Of a DNA stretch of 64,000 nucleotides, positions 33,996 through 44,230 are shown piece after piece (within the stretch, counting starts at the first letter, position 1; each line of letters starts with the position of its first letter). Origin of the DNA: Paracoccus saliphilus (GTDB lineage: Bacteria; Pseudomonadota; Alphaproteobacteria; Rhodobacterales; Rhodobacteraceae); NCBI RefSeq assembly GCF_028553805.1, contig NZ_CP067140.1, forward strand, positions 1,240,001-1,304,000, in the 5' to 3' direction. The notes beneath the pieces are model-generated. The model saw only the letters and a list, made by a program, of their open reading frames with translations, was not told where the DNA came from and did no database searches. Both the position numbers and the translations under genes were made by a program.

Positions 33996-36900
33996 CGAAG
34001 GAGGCCTGGACCGGTATGGGGTTGCTTCACCAAGCCATGAATATCGGTGCGGAAACTTCCGCACGGCAAATGGGCTGGGGATCCGGAGGGGATAACACCG
34101 AACCCGTTGGATCAACCCCGGAGATGCGCGAGGCAATTTCAAACCAGACAGATGCCCGGAGTGACCTTGAACGTGGATGGGATTCCACACTGGACTTCAT
34201 GGAAAGCCCGACCGTTCAGTACTCAGCCATGGGTGTTGGAGCGGCGGCTGTCATGGCCAACGCTGGATTGGGAGCGGCCGCTTGCGCAACCGCCTCGGCA
34301 AGTTCTATCGCAATCGCTTCCGGGTCGGCCCTGATACCATTAGCTGCCGGCGTCGGTGCGGGATTGATAGGCAATTGGGCGGGTGGTCATATCGGCAATT
34401 GGGTCGGATCGGCAATGGGGCTGGAACCTCTTTCCGGCCCAAGCGAAGAACCTGCCGTTGTCGGGGACAAGATCTATCACGCTCCCTCAGGGCTCGTGGC
34501 CGGACTGATGGGCGCGGCTATCGTTCTGGGCGCTGTCGCTGCAATAGGTGCTATGGCTGCCCTGACAGCTGCGACGGGAGGAGCCGCAGCGCCGCTATTG
34601 GTAGCTACCGTGGGTTTCATTGCGGGTGGCCTGGTTGGAGGGACACTGTTCGGTGCTGCGAGTTCCCTGGGCCAGCAGGGCGAAGAGAAAGGTGAGATAC
34701 GCAAAGGTTCACCAGACGTCTTATTCGAAAACAAGGCGGTCGCTCATGTGAGCGCATTCATCGATTGTCGGGACCATGGCATGGAGAAACAATGCGCACA
34801 GGGTTCGGACACCGTTTATGTCAATGGATTTCCGCTATCTCGAAAAGGGCACAAGACGACCTGTGACGGTACGATCCAGACCGGACGGAAAACGATCAAG
34901 CTTGATATGACGACATCCGCCGATCAACTGGACATCGACGGGGGCTGGCTCAATCGCATCGTCCGGACCGGCGTTGCCATTTCGGACTTTTTACCGTTTC
35001 CGCGCAGTGCGAAACCCCGCCCAGGAGACAGTACTCCACCGAGGCCGAAACCTGATGACTCGACTCCAGCGCCGCCAACCAGGCCCAGGGAGAGCGCAGA
35101 GTCAGATGGGATTAATACAAATGCGCAAAATCGAGTTGGCGATCCCGTCGACGTGGCGTCTGGACAGGTCAGCGAGTGCCGTATCGATATCACGATCCCC
35201 GGAACCATTCCATTGCGTCTTGATCGCAGCTACCGGCGCGGCGCGACCGGTATCCAGGGCAATGACTGGTCTGGTACGTGGGCGCAACATCTGAGAATCG
35301 AGGCGGGTCGCACCGTTTGGCAGGATCCCGACGGTGTCGAATTCACCTTCGACACACCGGATGACAATGTCTGGTCTGTCAACCTTCGCTGCCCTCACAT
35401 TGCGCTGCTGGGGAGCCGTTCGGGCCTGATGTATCTTTACGATTATCGCAGCCAGCTGTTCACGATCTTCAACCACCGGGTCAAAAACCGGCTGTTGCTG
35501 AGTGCGATACAGGATCGCAATGGGAACGAGATCACATTTCATTATGGTGAAGAGGGGCTGAAATCGGTCAACCACAGCGACGGTTTCGGCCTGGCCGTGG
35601 ACAGCCGGCGCATGCTGATTCATCACGCCGCACTGATCGGCCACGATGCGGGCGATTGTGTCTTTACCTGGCAATATGACCGGACAGGTCGCCTGACCCG
35701 CGTGGACTCGGCGCAAACAGGACAGCTGCGCTACGGCTATGATGAGCAGGGGCGGCTTAACATGTGGGCCGATAGCGGCTTGACCCGGGCACATTTCGCT
35801 TATGATCGTGCTGATCGGGTCATCCGCAACTGGAGCGACAGTGGTCATCTGTCGGTCGAACTTGCCTATGATGTCGATGCAAGGCGCACCCGTGTCACCG
35901 ATGCTGCGGGTTGCGTCAGCTTCTTTGACTGGAACGAACGCGGGCTGGTCTGGCGCGAGATCGATGCGTTGGGCGGCGAATGGCTTACCGAATGGGGATC
36001 TGCCTGTGAAGTCCGGGCATGGCAGGATCCATTAGGGAACCGTTGGGCGTTTTCTTATAACGGTGTTGGCGACTTGGTGCGCACCACTGATCCAGATGGC
36101 AATATCGATAGCTGGGAATACAATGCCGACCGGCTGCCTATCGCTCATATCGACGCCACTCGCGCACGCACCGAATTCCGCTATAACAAGAATGGAAAGC
36201 TTGTTGCAGTCATCGATCCGACCGGCACCGAGCGGCTTTATCGCCGCGACGAACAGGGCAAGATTATGCGGATCGACCTGCCGCAAATGCGACAGACGCG
36301 CATCTATTACGATGCGCTGAACCGCCCCTCTCGCCTGCAGACCCCCTCCGGGGAAGTGATCAGGTTGATACATGATACGGAAGGCCGGCTGATCCGTCAA
36401 ATCGATGAAATTGGTGCGGAAACTTGCTTTGACTACGCGCGTGGCCCCCAGAACCCGCGTGGCGATCTGGCGCAGGTTACGCTACCCGATGGCACGGTCG
36501 TCGATACCGCCTATGATGGCGAAGGTCTTGTTGCTGCAGTCAGAAACGGTGTCGGAGATACGCGTCACTTCCGTTACGGTGCCTTCGGTCTGCCGCTGGA
36601 GACACGGGACGCACAGGGTAACCGCGTCAGGCTGGAGCACGATCACGCGCTTTGCCTGACCGCTATCATCAACGAGTCAGGACAGCGGTATGAGTTAACC
36701 TACGACGCCGTTGGTCACCTTATCACCGAGAGAGACTATTCCGGACTCGTCACGCGCTATGACTACGATATTGCCGGGCGGGTGTGTCGCCGGATCGCCC
36801 CTGATGGCGTCGAAAGCCGCTATACATGGTCGCCTGCAGGTCGCCTTGTCCGGGTCGAGGTGGCCGCTGGCGAAAAAGTTGCTGTCACTACATCGGAATA

Positions 36901-38776
36901 TGACGCGGCCGGCAGACTGGTCGAGATTCGAAACGATGACGGAGTGGTGACCCGCTCCTATGATGCCGCGGGACGGATGATCAGCGAAACGGTCAACGGT
37001 CGCCAGATGACCTATGCCTATGAAACCGGCTCTGCTGCGCCTGTTGCTCGTGGCGGCGATGGGCTTGAGCTGGAACTGGCGTATTCGCTGGATGGCAGCA
37101 TGTCTGCCATGCGTTTTGCAGGGACGGAGCTTTGCTTTGAACGTGATGCGCGCGGTCTGGAAATCCAGCGCCGCACAACCGGCGGCTTCACGCATGAGCA
37201 AGGCTGGGACGTCATGCGGCGCCTCGGCGGACAACTGGTCGGACCTGAGGCGATGAACGGCCGTCCGTCAGCCGCTCGGATTGAACGCGGCTATAACTGG
37301 GACCGCGCCGGACGCGTTATCTCCATTGCCGATCGGTCTGCCGGGGTGACCAATATTCATTACGATGCGCGCGGCCTCGTCACCGGCATCTCACAACAGC
37401 GCCCCGACGGATCGTCCCCGATCCTGCATCAATACGATTACGATCCGAGCCGGAACCTTGCCGAGCTGATCGAGAACATGCATTCGCAGCAGATCGAAGC
37501 GCATGCCGGTCGTATCCGCCGCCGCGGCAATATCACCTATCAACACGACGCCTGTGGCCGGGTCATCGAAAAACGCCATGAGGAACCGGGTTTCCGCCCG
37601 CGTATCTGGCAGATGAGCTGGGACGCCCATGACCAGCTGGTGCGGCTCAGGACGCCGGACGGGTCGGTCTGGTGCTATGAATATGACGCCTTGGGTCGCC
37701 GCATCCGCCGCCTGCGAGTACTCGAGGGGGGCGTGAAATCGCATGCTAGGCAGAATCGCGCGCCCGATGACTGGAGCCTGCCCGAGAGTGCCCCGGCGCA
37801 GGATCGGTCTTCTGCAGACGATCCGGGCGGGGTTGCCCTCCGGCGCATTGGCAGCGCCTATCAGTGGGACGGCGACTGTATCGCGGCCGAGGCTCCGGTC
37901 TATGCCGATGGTACGGTTGCCTGGGATCAGGCAGAGCATTGGATCTACGAGCCGGGCAGTTTCCGCCCGCTGGCCCGCGTATATCAGGATCATATCGCCC
38001 ATGTGGTCACAGATCACCTGGGCACTCCGCGCGAACTTGTTTCCGAGGATGGTCGAAAGGTTCTCTGGCGCGCCGAACTGGGCCTGTGGGGCAAGCTGGA
38101 CCATCTTGAGCAGACCGCGAATGACGACCAACCGCCGGTGGCCTGCCCGATCAGGTTCCAGGGGCAGTGGGAGGATCCGGAAAGCGGGCTCTATTACAAC
38201 CGGCACCGTTACTACGATCCGGATGCGACCCAGTATCTGTCGCCGGACCCGATTGGATTGGAAGGCGGGCTCCGGCCACAGGGTTATGTGACCGATCCGA
38301 ATGGTTGGGTGGATCCGTTGGGCCTGGACCGTCAAGGACCCCGTTATGAACCTGGATCCGGCAGCGGTGGCGGCCAGCCAGTTAGCTCAGATTGGATGCG
38401 CAGGGTTGTCAATGAAAGTGGAGGGCCAATACCTAATACCATTGCTGATAAGCTGCGTGGACGGCATTTCTCCACGTTTGATGATTTCCGTTCAGCGTTC
38501 TGGCAAGAAGTCGCAACTGACCCGAAGCTAGCGAGTCAGTTTAACGCGGCAAATCGCGCTAGGATGGCAAAAGGACTTGCGCCAATTGCGCCCAGAACCG
38601 AACAAATAGGCGGCCGCAAATCGTTCGAACTAGACCATGCTCGACCAATATATCAAGGAGGCGCCGTGTACGATGTTGATAACTTGCAGGTTATGACGCC
38701 TCGTGCGCATATAGAAAAAACAGGGATTGATAATAATCTTCCTAGGAACAATGGCCCATGTCCCGGTGCTGGGTAG
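33992..38776 (+). CDS. rhs: Rhs-PAAR toxin with colicin-type HNH DNase tip
   Basis: The product is about 1594 residues. In order it has two hydrophobic stretches (about residues 70-140 and 170-225), a PAAR-like domain (about 237-310), a long run of YD/RHS repeats, the Rhs core end (DPIGLEGGL to VDPLGLD at about 1446), and a 148-residue tip. The tip ends in an HNH motif, ELDHARPIYQGGAVYDVDNL and TPRAH, matching colicin E9/pyocin DNases. A GTG at 33992 overlapping the chaperone stop is used; an ATG at 34016 is possible. The tip is less GC-rich than the core, consistent with tip exchange. Delivery by a T6SS is inferred from the PAAR and VgrG neighbours. Confidence 0.9.
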   Translation: MTKEAWTGMGLLHQAMNIGAETSARQMGWGSGGDNTEPVGSTPEMREAISNQTDARSDLERGWDSTLDFMESPTVQYSAMGVGAAAVMANAGLGAAACATASASSIAIASGSALIPLAAGVGAGLIGNWAGGHIGNWVGSAMGLEPLSGPSEEPAVVGDKIYHAPSGLVAGLMGAAIVLGAVAAIGAMAALTAATGGAAAPLLVATVGFIAGGLVGGTLFGAASSLGQQGEEKGEIRKGSPDVLFENKAVAHVSAFIDCRDHGMEKQCAQGSDTVYVNGFPLSRKGHKTTCDGTIQTGRKTIKLDMTTSADQLDIDGGWLNRIVRTGVAISDFLPFPRSAKPRPGDSTPPRPKPDDSTPAPPTRPRESAESDGINTNAQNRVGDPVDVASGQVSECRIDITIPGTIPLRLDRSYRRGATGIQGNDWSGTWAQHLRIEAGRTVWQDPDGVEFTFDTPDDNVWSVNLRCPHIALLGSRSGLMYLYDYRSQLFTIFNHRVKNRLLLSAIQDRNGNEITFHYGEEGLKSVNHSDGFGLAVDSRRMLIHHAALIGHDAGDCVFTWQYDRTGRLTRVDSAQTGQLRYGYDEQGRLNMWADSGLTRAHFAYDRADRVIRNWSDSGHLSVELAYDVDARRTRVTDAAGCVSFFDWNERGLVWREIDALGGEWLTEWGSACEVRAWQDPLGNRWAFSYNGVGDLVRTTDPDGNIDSWEYNADRLPIAHIDATRARTEFRYNKNGKLVAVIDPTGTERLYRRDEQGKIMRIDLPQMRQTRIYYDALNRPSRLQTPSGEVIRLIHDTEGRLIRQIDEIGAETCFDYARGPQNPRGDLAQVTLPDGTVVDTAYDGEGLVAAVRNGVGDTRHFRYGAFGLPLETRDAQGNRVRLEHDHALCLTAIINESGQRYELTYDAVGHLITERDYSGLVTRYDYDIAGRVCRRIAPDGVESRYTWSPAGRLVRVEVAAGEKVAVTTSEYDAAGRLVEIRNDDGVVTRSYDAAGRMISETVNGRQMTYAYETGSAAPVARGGDGLELELAYSLDGSMSAMRFAGTELCFERDARGLEIQRRTTGGFTHEQGWDVMRRLGGQLVGPEAMNGRPSAARIERGYNWDRAGRVISIADRSAGVTNIHYDARGLVTGISQQRPDGSSPILHQYDYDPSRNLAELIENMHSQQIEAHAGRIRRRGNITYQHDACGRVIEKRHEEPGFRPRIWQMSWDAHDQLVRLRTPDGSVWCYEYDALGRRIRRLRVLEGGVKSHARQNRAPDDWSLPESAPAQDRSSADDPGGVALRRIGSAYQWDGDCIAAEAPVYADGTVAWDQAEHWIYEPGSFRPLARVYQDHIAHVVTDHLGTPRELVSEDGRKVLWRAELGLWGKLDHLEQTANDDQPPVACPIRFQGQWEDPESGLYYNRHRYYDPDATQYLSPDPIGLEGGLRPQGYVTDPNGWVDPLGLDRQGPRYEPGSGSGGGQPVSSDWMRRVVNESGGPIPNTIADKLRGRHFSTFDDFRSAFWQEVATDPKLASQFNAANRARMAKGLAPIAPRTEQIGGRKSFELDHARPIYQGGAVYDVDNLQVMTPRAHIEKTGIDNNLPRNNGPCPGAG

Positions 38777-38803
38777 TGTAAAACTGACTGACGGAGACAC
38801 ACC

Positions 38804-39082
38804 ATGGTTGATGCCTTGACGAAGCATAGTTTGTCTGAATTCACACGCGCGGAGTTTCTGGATTTTGTTGAACGGATTTCGCGTGCGGAGGGGGCAACGG
38901 AAAAAGAGAATGACGAATGGGTGGATCATTTTGCCAAACTTGTTGAACCTCATCCAAAAGGAACAGACATAATGTTTTGGCCTGAGGAAGGAGCAGATGA
39001 TTCACCAGAAGGAATTGTTTCCGAAGTTGAACGATTCTGCCGCGAGAATAAACTACCTTGCTTCAAGGATTGTGATTCATGA
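38804..39082 (+). CDS. Im-type immunity protein for the colicin-like DNase
   Basis: The 92-residue acidic product matches the colicin E immunity family (Im2/Im7/Im8/Im9): SLSEFTRAEFLDFVERI, then HPKGTDIMFWPEEGADDSPE with the conserved toxin-contact SP and DD region. It should bind the HNH domain of the neighbouring Rhs tip and protect the producer. GGAG lies about 7 bases upstream of the ATG, 27 bases after the toxin stop. Its stop overlaps the convergent gene by a few bases. Confidence 0.92.
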   Translation: MVDALTKHSLSEFTRAEFLDFVERISRAEGATEKENDEWVDHFAKLVEPHPKGTDIMFWPEEGADDSPEGIVSEVERFCRENKLPCFKDCDS

Positions 39083-39547
39083 ATTGATCCGGCTCATATG
39101 CACATCATCCTGTATCCCGGCTCGGCAATGGGTTTTTTCTTTCGCCCTGAAACTCTCCACGATCCTTTGCATCTCGGCCTTCTGGCTGGGGCTCATCTGG
39201 CCGTCAGTGGAGGCTGTGACGATCAGCGCTCTATCGCCCATATCGATGATCGTGCTCAACATATGGACAGGAGTCTTGTTGCGCATCCAGCGGCCTTCCA
39301 TCTCATGCGCTGGTAGGCCGGAGACGTGAAATTCACGACGACCCAGCAATTCGAAACCCTCGAGCGCTTTCTCGACGCGTTTCATTTGATCTTCCAGATA
39401 TTCCGGAAAGCTGACGCCCCATGCCCTGTCGTCGCGGGTGATCGTCAGCGCCATCTGTGTCGGTGAATTGTCTGACGCCATGACGTTGACAGTTCGGTCG
39501 CGCCAACCGTCCGGCAGGTCAAACACGCCTTCGTTGATGCGGTACAT
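39077..39547 (-). CDS. Second Eag-type (DUF1795/DcrB-like) chaperone, paired with vgrG
   Basis: The 156-residue product resembles the chaperone at 33573: FDLPDGWRDRTVNVMAS, MALTITRDDRAWGVSFPEYL and ALIVTASTDGQM. It overlaps the vgrG stop (ATGA), so the two are co-translated. No Rhs gene of its own lies beside it on this strand. It may serve the toxin across the convergent boundary or be a remnant of a lost cargo. Homology suggests an adaptor role between VgrG and PAAR toxins (inference). Confidence 0.8.
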   Translation of the reverse strand: MYRINEGVFDLPDGWRDRTVNVMASDNSPTQMALTITRDDRAWGVSFPEYLEDQMKRVEKALEGFELLGRREFHVSGLPAHEMEGRWMRNKTPVHMLSTIIDMGDRALIVTASTDGQMSPSQKAEMQRIVESFRAKEKTHCRAGIQDDVHMSRINS

Positions 39548-41529
39548 CAGCCCCCTACACCCTTGTTCAGATGAATTTCCGGCCCGGATTGATCCAACCC
39601 GTTCTTGTTGAAAATAATCTTGGAGCCGTCGCCGAACTGCAGCACGACCTGATCCGTCGTCATCGTCAGTGAGCCATCGCCCACCTTCAGCGTCAGCTTC
39701 TCGGTCGCTTCGGCCTCGATGACTTTCGAACCCATGCTCATCTTGTTGGTGGACAAATGCTCCATGACGTCATGCGATTCGACATGAACCTTTACCGTGG
39801 CGGCCATCTCTATATCGTTGTCTGCCTTGTAGGATATGATTCCCGGCCCACCATCGCCCGCAACAGCCGTCTCGGTGACCTTGTTTGCCTTGACGCTGCG
39901 CGTCAGCGCGACTGTCTCGGCAAGATTGCCGCTTGCGACCGCCTTGGCCTCGTCTCCGGACTGCACGGTGATGCTGCGATTGCCGCCTTCGACCATAGTG
40001 GATTCATTGTCCTTGATGACCCGCTCCATGTCTTTCTGGGCATGCATGAAGATCTTTTCGGCGCCACCGGCATCCTCGAAGCTCAGTTCGTTGAAGCCCG
40101 ATCCGCCATGCGTCTTGGTCTTGAAGCCACTTTTCGTCTTGCTGGCCGGCAGGCCGTAGATATTGCCGTTCTTGCCGTTCACCACGCAGCCAGTTACGAT
40201 TGGCTTGTCGGGGTTGCCATCAATGAAATCAACCACCACCTCCATGCCGATGCGTGGGATGACGACGCCGCCAAGCCCGTTACCGGCCCAGTTCTGCGAC
40301 ACACGGCAGCGCATAGATCGGGCGCCTTCAAGATCCCAGTGGAATTGGACAAGGATACGCCCGAATTCGTCGCAGTCGATCTCTCCGTCACCGACCACCA
40401 CTGCGGTCTGCGGCCCCTGCACGATCGGCGCCGGCGTCCGCCTCGGCGGTGCCATCGGTGCGGTGTCGGGCATCAGAGTATAAGAGCCGGTAAAGGCATA
40501 GCCGTCGTCCTCGGCTCCACCCGAGCCATATGCCTCACTGACGAAATTATGCGAGGCGCTCAGGCAGAGATAGCGCTCGCCCGTTCCAGGCACCGGTTCT
40601 CCGGCGAGTATCACCACCATCCCTGAACCAAGACTTACACAGTCTCCCACGGCCCGGTTGCGCCGATCGCTACCGCGCTCCTGCTTCGTACGCAGACGAG
40701 CCGTCATCTTGCCGCTGTCCTGATCAGCGAAATCACCAGGATATTCATAGCTTTCAAGCTGGCCGAAAGCATGAATCGCGTCCCCGACATGGTCGGATTC
40801 CATCGTGGCTGTCGGAGTCTTGAAATTGTAATCGATCAATCGCACGGCTCCGGTGGTCAGGTTCCGCTCGGGTGACCATTCCCAGAAATGCTCCCCTGGC
40901 GCCTGATGGTGCCTGTCATAGCGCCTGAATTCGCGTGGCCCAATATTCTCATGGGTAATGACATCATCGGTGAGCACAAGAACATGCTTGCCCGGTTCGT
41001 GACGGAAATGGAAGCTGATCCCGTGCCGCTCCATCTGGCGGCGGGCAAAATCCAGATCGCTTTCACGATATTGAACAGTGTATTCCAAGATGGGATACAC
41101 TTCGGATAGTTTCATCTCGAAATCCACGTCGCCGGTAACGACGTAATCTAGGAACAGTTCCTGAAGAATCTGGTCCACGGACTTGTTATGGAAGATCCTC
41201 TGGTTGCGCCGCTGCCCTGCAAGCCAAAACCAGGGTCGTAGCGTCAAATCGTAGCGGTGTCCGTTTTCTCCCACGCCGACCCATCTGGCCTTGGTCACGA
41301 TTCCATCGAAGGGACGCATCACGTCATGAGCCTCGATTTCCACCGTGGCATGGGTGCCAATCAATGCATCGAAATCAAGATTGTCCCGGGTGGACAAGGC
41401 TTCGACCTGGTATTCGAACAACTCATTCAGACGGTCCGTTCCACTGAAGCGCAACAGGACCAATTCATCCTGTCCAAGTGCCGTGTGCAGCCGGCCAGTA
41501 CGTTCAATCTGCTTGAAGGGGGCATTCAT
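39547..41529 (-). CDS. vgrG: Type VI secretion tip protein VgrG (TssI)
   Basis: The 660-residue product has the gp27/gp5-like start (LFEYQVEALS, IGTHATVEIEAHDVMRPFDG), the segment RVSQNWAGNGLGGVVIPRIG and the VDFIDGNPDKPIVTGCVVNG of the OB fold, and a C-terminal beta-needle region with Thr/Val-rich repeats. It caps the T6SS tube and would carry the Rhs-PAAR protein. Start at 41529 (MNAPF). No other T6SS structural genes are in the window, so it is an orphan cargo locus. Confidence 0.92.
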   Translation of the reverse strand: MNAPFKQIERTGRLHTALGQDELVLLRFSGTDRLNELFEYQVEALSTRDNLDFDALIGTHATVEIEAHDVMRPFDGIVTKARWVGVGENGHRYDLTLRPWFWLAGQRRNQRIFHNKSVDQILQELFLDYVVTGDVDFEMKLSEVYPILEYTVQYRESDLDFARRQMERHGISFHFRHEPGKHVLVLTDDVITHENIGPREFRRYDRHHQAPGEHFWEWSPERNLTTGAVRLIDYNFKTPTATMESDHVGDAIHAFGQLESYEYPGDFADQDSGKMTARLRTKQERGSDRRNRAVGDCVSLGSGMVVILAGEPVPGTGERYLCLSASHNFVSEAYGSGGAEDDGYAFTGSYTLMPDTAPMAPPRRTPAPIVQGPQTAVVVGDGEIDCDEFGRILVQFHWDLEGARSMRCRVSQNWAGNGLGGVVIPRIGMEVVVDFIDGNPDKPIVTGCVVNGKNGNIYGLPASKTKSGFKTKTHGGSGFNELSFEDAGGAEKIFMHAQKDMERVIKDNESTMVEGGNRSITVQSGDEAKAVASGNLAETVALTRSVKANKVTETAVAGDGGPGIISYKADNDIEMAATVKVHVESHDVMEHLSTNKMSMGSKVIEAEATEKLTLKVGDGSLTMTTDQVVLQFGDGSKIIFNKNGLDQSGPEIHLNKGVGG

Positions 41530-41724
41530 CCATGGCCTCCATGAAATTGAGATAATATAGCTTATATGTTTACCGCGATTCTGCTCAAAGTGACAGTCTG
41601 GTCGGCATTTTGTTGCCCTGACGTCAAGCAAGTGCCGCGACTCTCAACCGCCCCCTGATTTCGAATGTTGTTGCTGGTCGCCTGGACCCTAAGGTGTATC
41701 CCGAACCTGTTGAAGGGATACGAG

Positions 41725-41805
41725 ATGGCGAAACGCGGGAAATTTACAGATCAATTCAAGGCGAAGGTCGCGCTTGAGGCGCTGCGTGGTGATGCAGACC
41801 AATAA
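41725..41805 (+). mobile_element. IS3-family orfA remnant (26 codons)
   Basis: The frame MAKRGKFTDQFKAKVALEAL then RGDADQ ends in a stop at 41803-41805. It is the start of an IS3-family helix-turn-helix orfA, cut off after the first helix. The stretch 41530-42017 holds no other recognised gene; it is a boundary zone between the vgrG module and tRNA-Thr. Confidence 0.75.
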
Positions 41806-42017
41806 CAGACAAGCGCAGTGTGCAGCTTCTTCGGTGAAACGCCCATCACGACACTCACCAAAGAGGGCGGGAACGATTCGCGCGAGAACAGGCCGTGAAT
41901 CGCTGTGCCAATTCTGTGCCACATAGCTATGCGTGTTCTTGCCACGTTCTGCCATAGAGCAACCTAACCACATATCACGCGCGGATGAATTTTCCTTAAT
42001 ACTCATAAGGGATTGAC

Positions 42018-42092
<75 letters not shown>

Positions 42093-42223
42093 GCCGTGCA
42101 GGGCGTTTAGACAAAGCTGAAGGGTCGCGCAAGGGGGGCGCCACAAAAATCCCGAAGGCATTCGTCTGCAGGAGGATCGCGGCATCGCTGGACTGTCGTG
42201 CACGGGGGCGATAACAGGATCGG

Positions 42224-42433
42224 ATGGCAGATCGGTCAAAGGATAGGCGCAGGCCCGGCACGGGCAAGAACGAAGGCGAGGCCGGTTCCCGCGAGGACAG
42301 GCTGCGGGCGGCATTGCGCGCCAATCTGGCGCGCCGCAAGGCGCAGGCGCGGGCTCGTTCGGATCGGAATGTGCCGGAGACCGGAAGCGGCGAGACTGAG
42401 CGCGGCAAGGATACAGGCGGAGACGACAGCTAG
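42224..42433 (+). CDS. Small conserved-type basic protein upstream of murA
   Basis: The 69-residue, highly charged, hydrophilic product ([20 protein letters not shown] in the middle) ends one base before the murA ATG. The helical Arg/Ala repeat suggests binding to nucleic acid or a ribosomal surface, but no function is known to me. CAGGA lies about 4 bases upstream of its ATG. Such short frames recur before murA in Rhodobacterales as I recall, which supports it being real. Confidence 0.6.
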   Translation: MADRSKDRRRPGTGKNEGEAGSREDRLRAALRANLARRKAQARARSDRNVPETGSGETERGKDTGGDDS

Positions 42434-42434
42434 A

Positions 42435-43706
42435 ATGGACCAGATCATCGTTCAGGGGAACGGCCCCCTACAGGGCGAAATTCCGATTGCGGGGGCAAAG
42501 AATGCCTGCCTCACGCTGATGCCCGCGACGCTATTGACGGATCAGCCGCTGACGCTGACCAATGCGCCGCGGCTGTCGGATATCCGCACCATGACCGAGC
42601 TCTTGCAAAGTCTTGGCGCCGAAGTCGCCAGCCTGCAGGAGGGTAAGGTATTGTCGCTCTCCAGCCATGCGCTGGACAGCCATCGCGCCGAATATGACAT
42701 CGTGCGCAAGATGCGCGCCTCGATCCTCGTGCTCGGCCCTATGCTGGCACGGGATGGCCGTGCCGAGGTTTCGCTGCCTGGTGGTTGCGCGATCGGCGCG
42801 CGTCCGGTCGATCTGCATCTCAGGGCGCTGGAGGCGATGGGCGCCGAACTGGATTTGCGCGACGGTTATGTCTATGCGAAAGCCCCTTCCGGGGGGCTGC
42901 AAGGCGCGGTCGTGGAATTTCCGCTGGTCTCTGTCGGCGCGACCGAGAACGCTCTGATGGCCGCGACGCTGGCGCGGGGCACCACAGTGCTGAAGAACGC
43001 CGCCCGCGAGCCCGAGATCTCTGACCTGGCCCGATGCCTGCGCCGCATGGGTGCACAGATCGACGGCGAGGGAACCGACACGATCACCATTCAGGGGGTC
43101 GATTCACTGGGGGGGGCGACGCATCCGGTGGTGACCGACCGGATCGAACTCGGCACCTATATGCTGGCCCCCGCCATGTGTGGCGGCGAGGTCGAACTGC
43201 TGGGCGGTCGCATCGATCTGCTGGCGTCCTTTTGCGAAAAGCTGGACGAGGCCGGGATCAGCGTCGAGGAAACTGCGCGCGGCCTCGTGGTGGCGCGGCG
43301 CAATGGCCGGGTGCGGGCGGTCGATGTGACGACCGAACCCTATCCGGGCTTTCCCACCGATCTGCAGGCGCAATTCATGGCGCTGATGTGCCTGGCCGAG
43401 GGCACCAGCACGCTGGAAGAGACGATTTTCGAGAACCGCTTCATGCACGCCCCGGAGCTGACCCGGATGGGTGCGCAGATCGAGGTGCATGGCGGTCATG
43501 CGAAGGTTACAGGGGTCGAGGAATTGCGCGGGGCTCCGGTCATGGCGACCGATCTGCGCGCCTCTGTCAGCCTGATCCTTGCAGGGATGGCCGCCGAGGG
43601 GCAGACCACGGTCAGCCGCGTCTACCATCTGGATCGCGGTTATGAACATGTCGTGGGAAAGCTGCGTGGGGTAGGCGCTCATATCGAGCGTGTGAAAGAG
43701 GAGTAA
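42435..43706 (+). CDS. murA: UDP-N-acetylglucosamine 1-carboxyvinyltransferase
   Basis: The 423-residue product has [11 protein letters not shown] with the substrate-contact Lys22-Asn23, the catalytic cysteine at about residue 118 in [13 protein letters not shown], and the loop region [13 protein letters not shown]. It catalyses the first committed step of peptidoglycan synthesis and is the fosfomycin target; a cysteine (not aspartate) in the loop predicts sensitivity. The small gene upstream overlaps its translation region. DUF2948 follows. Confidence 0.96.
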   Translation: MDQIIVQGNGPLQGEIPIAGAKNACLTLMPATLLTDQPLTLTNAPRLSDIRTMTELLQSLGAEVASLQEGKVLSLSSHALDSHRAEYDIVRKMRASILVLGPMLARDGRAEVSLPGGCAIGARPVDLHLRALEAMGAELDLRDGYVYAKAPSGGLQGAVVEFPLVSVGATENALMAATLARGTTVLKNAAREPEISDLARCLRRMGAQIDGEGTDTITIQGVDSLGGATHPVVTDRIELGTYMLAPAMCGGEVELLGGRIDLLASFCEKLDEAGISVEETARGLVVARRNGRVRAVDVTTEPYPGFPTDLQAQFMALMCLAEGTSTLEETIFENRFMHAPELTRMGAQIEVHGGHAKVTGVEELRGAPVMATDLRASVSLILAGMAAEGQTTVSRVYHLDRGYEHVVGKLRGVGAHIERVKEE

Positions 43707-43709
43707 GGA

Positions 43710-44186
43710 ATGGTCGAAGACGCCCGTTTTGCCGATGCCGATCCGCGTCCGATGACGCTGAAGGCCGAGGATGAGGCCGATCTGCGGATATTCTCGGCGC
43801 TGGTGCAGGACGCGATCCTGCCTGCCTCGGAAATCAGCTTCGATCCGAAGGCGCGGCGTCTGGCCCTGCTGTTGAACCGCTTCCGTTGGGAGGATGCCGA
43901 GCAGGCGCGGGCCGAAGGGCGCGGATTCGAGCGGGTCCGGGCGCTTCTGATTGTGAATGACGTGCTGGATCTGCACAGCGACGGAATAGATCGCGATGGC
44001 GATACGGTGCTGGAACTGCTGGCGCTGAGCTGGGCACCCGGCGAAGATGGCACCGGGCGATTGTCGCTGGAATTCGCCGGGGATGGCACGCTGGCGGCCG
44101 AGGTCGAATGCATCAACCTTGATCTGCGGGACGTGACGCAGCCTTATCTCGCTCCATCGGGTAAGGTGCCGTCGCATCCCGAGTGA
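43710..44186 (+). CDS. DUF2948-family protein
   Basis: The 158-residue product (MTLKAEDEADLRIFSALVQD, FERVRALLIVNDVLDLHSDG, INLDLRDVTQPYLAPSGKVPSH) matches DUF2948. It lies three bases after murA, as in many Rhodobacterales, where it often sits between murA and hisD. Function is unknown. Here an acetyltransferase gene follows instead. Confidence 0.8.
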   Translation: MVEDARFADADPRPMTLKAEDEADLRIFSALVQDAILPASEISFDPKARRLALLLNRFRWEDAEQARAEGRGFERVRALLIVNDVLDLHSDGIDRDGDTVLELLALSWAPGEDGTGRLSLEFAGDGTLAAEVECINLDLRDVTQPYLAPSGKVPSHPE

Positions 44187-44230
44187 TCTGGCCGGGTGAT
44201 TCAGGTATTTATCGCAAAGAAGAAACTGCC

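Noticed and set aside
41530..42017. 239-codon minus-strand frame between vgrG and tRNA-Thr as an integrase
   Set aside because: It runs through the tRNA and through an IS3 remnant and lacks the R-H-R-Y signature of tyrosine recombinases.
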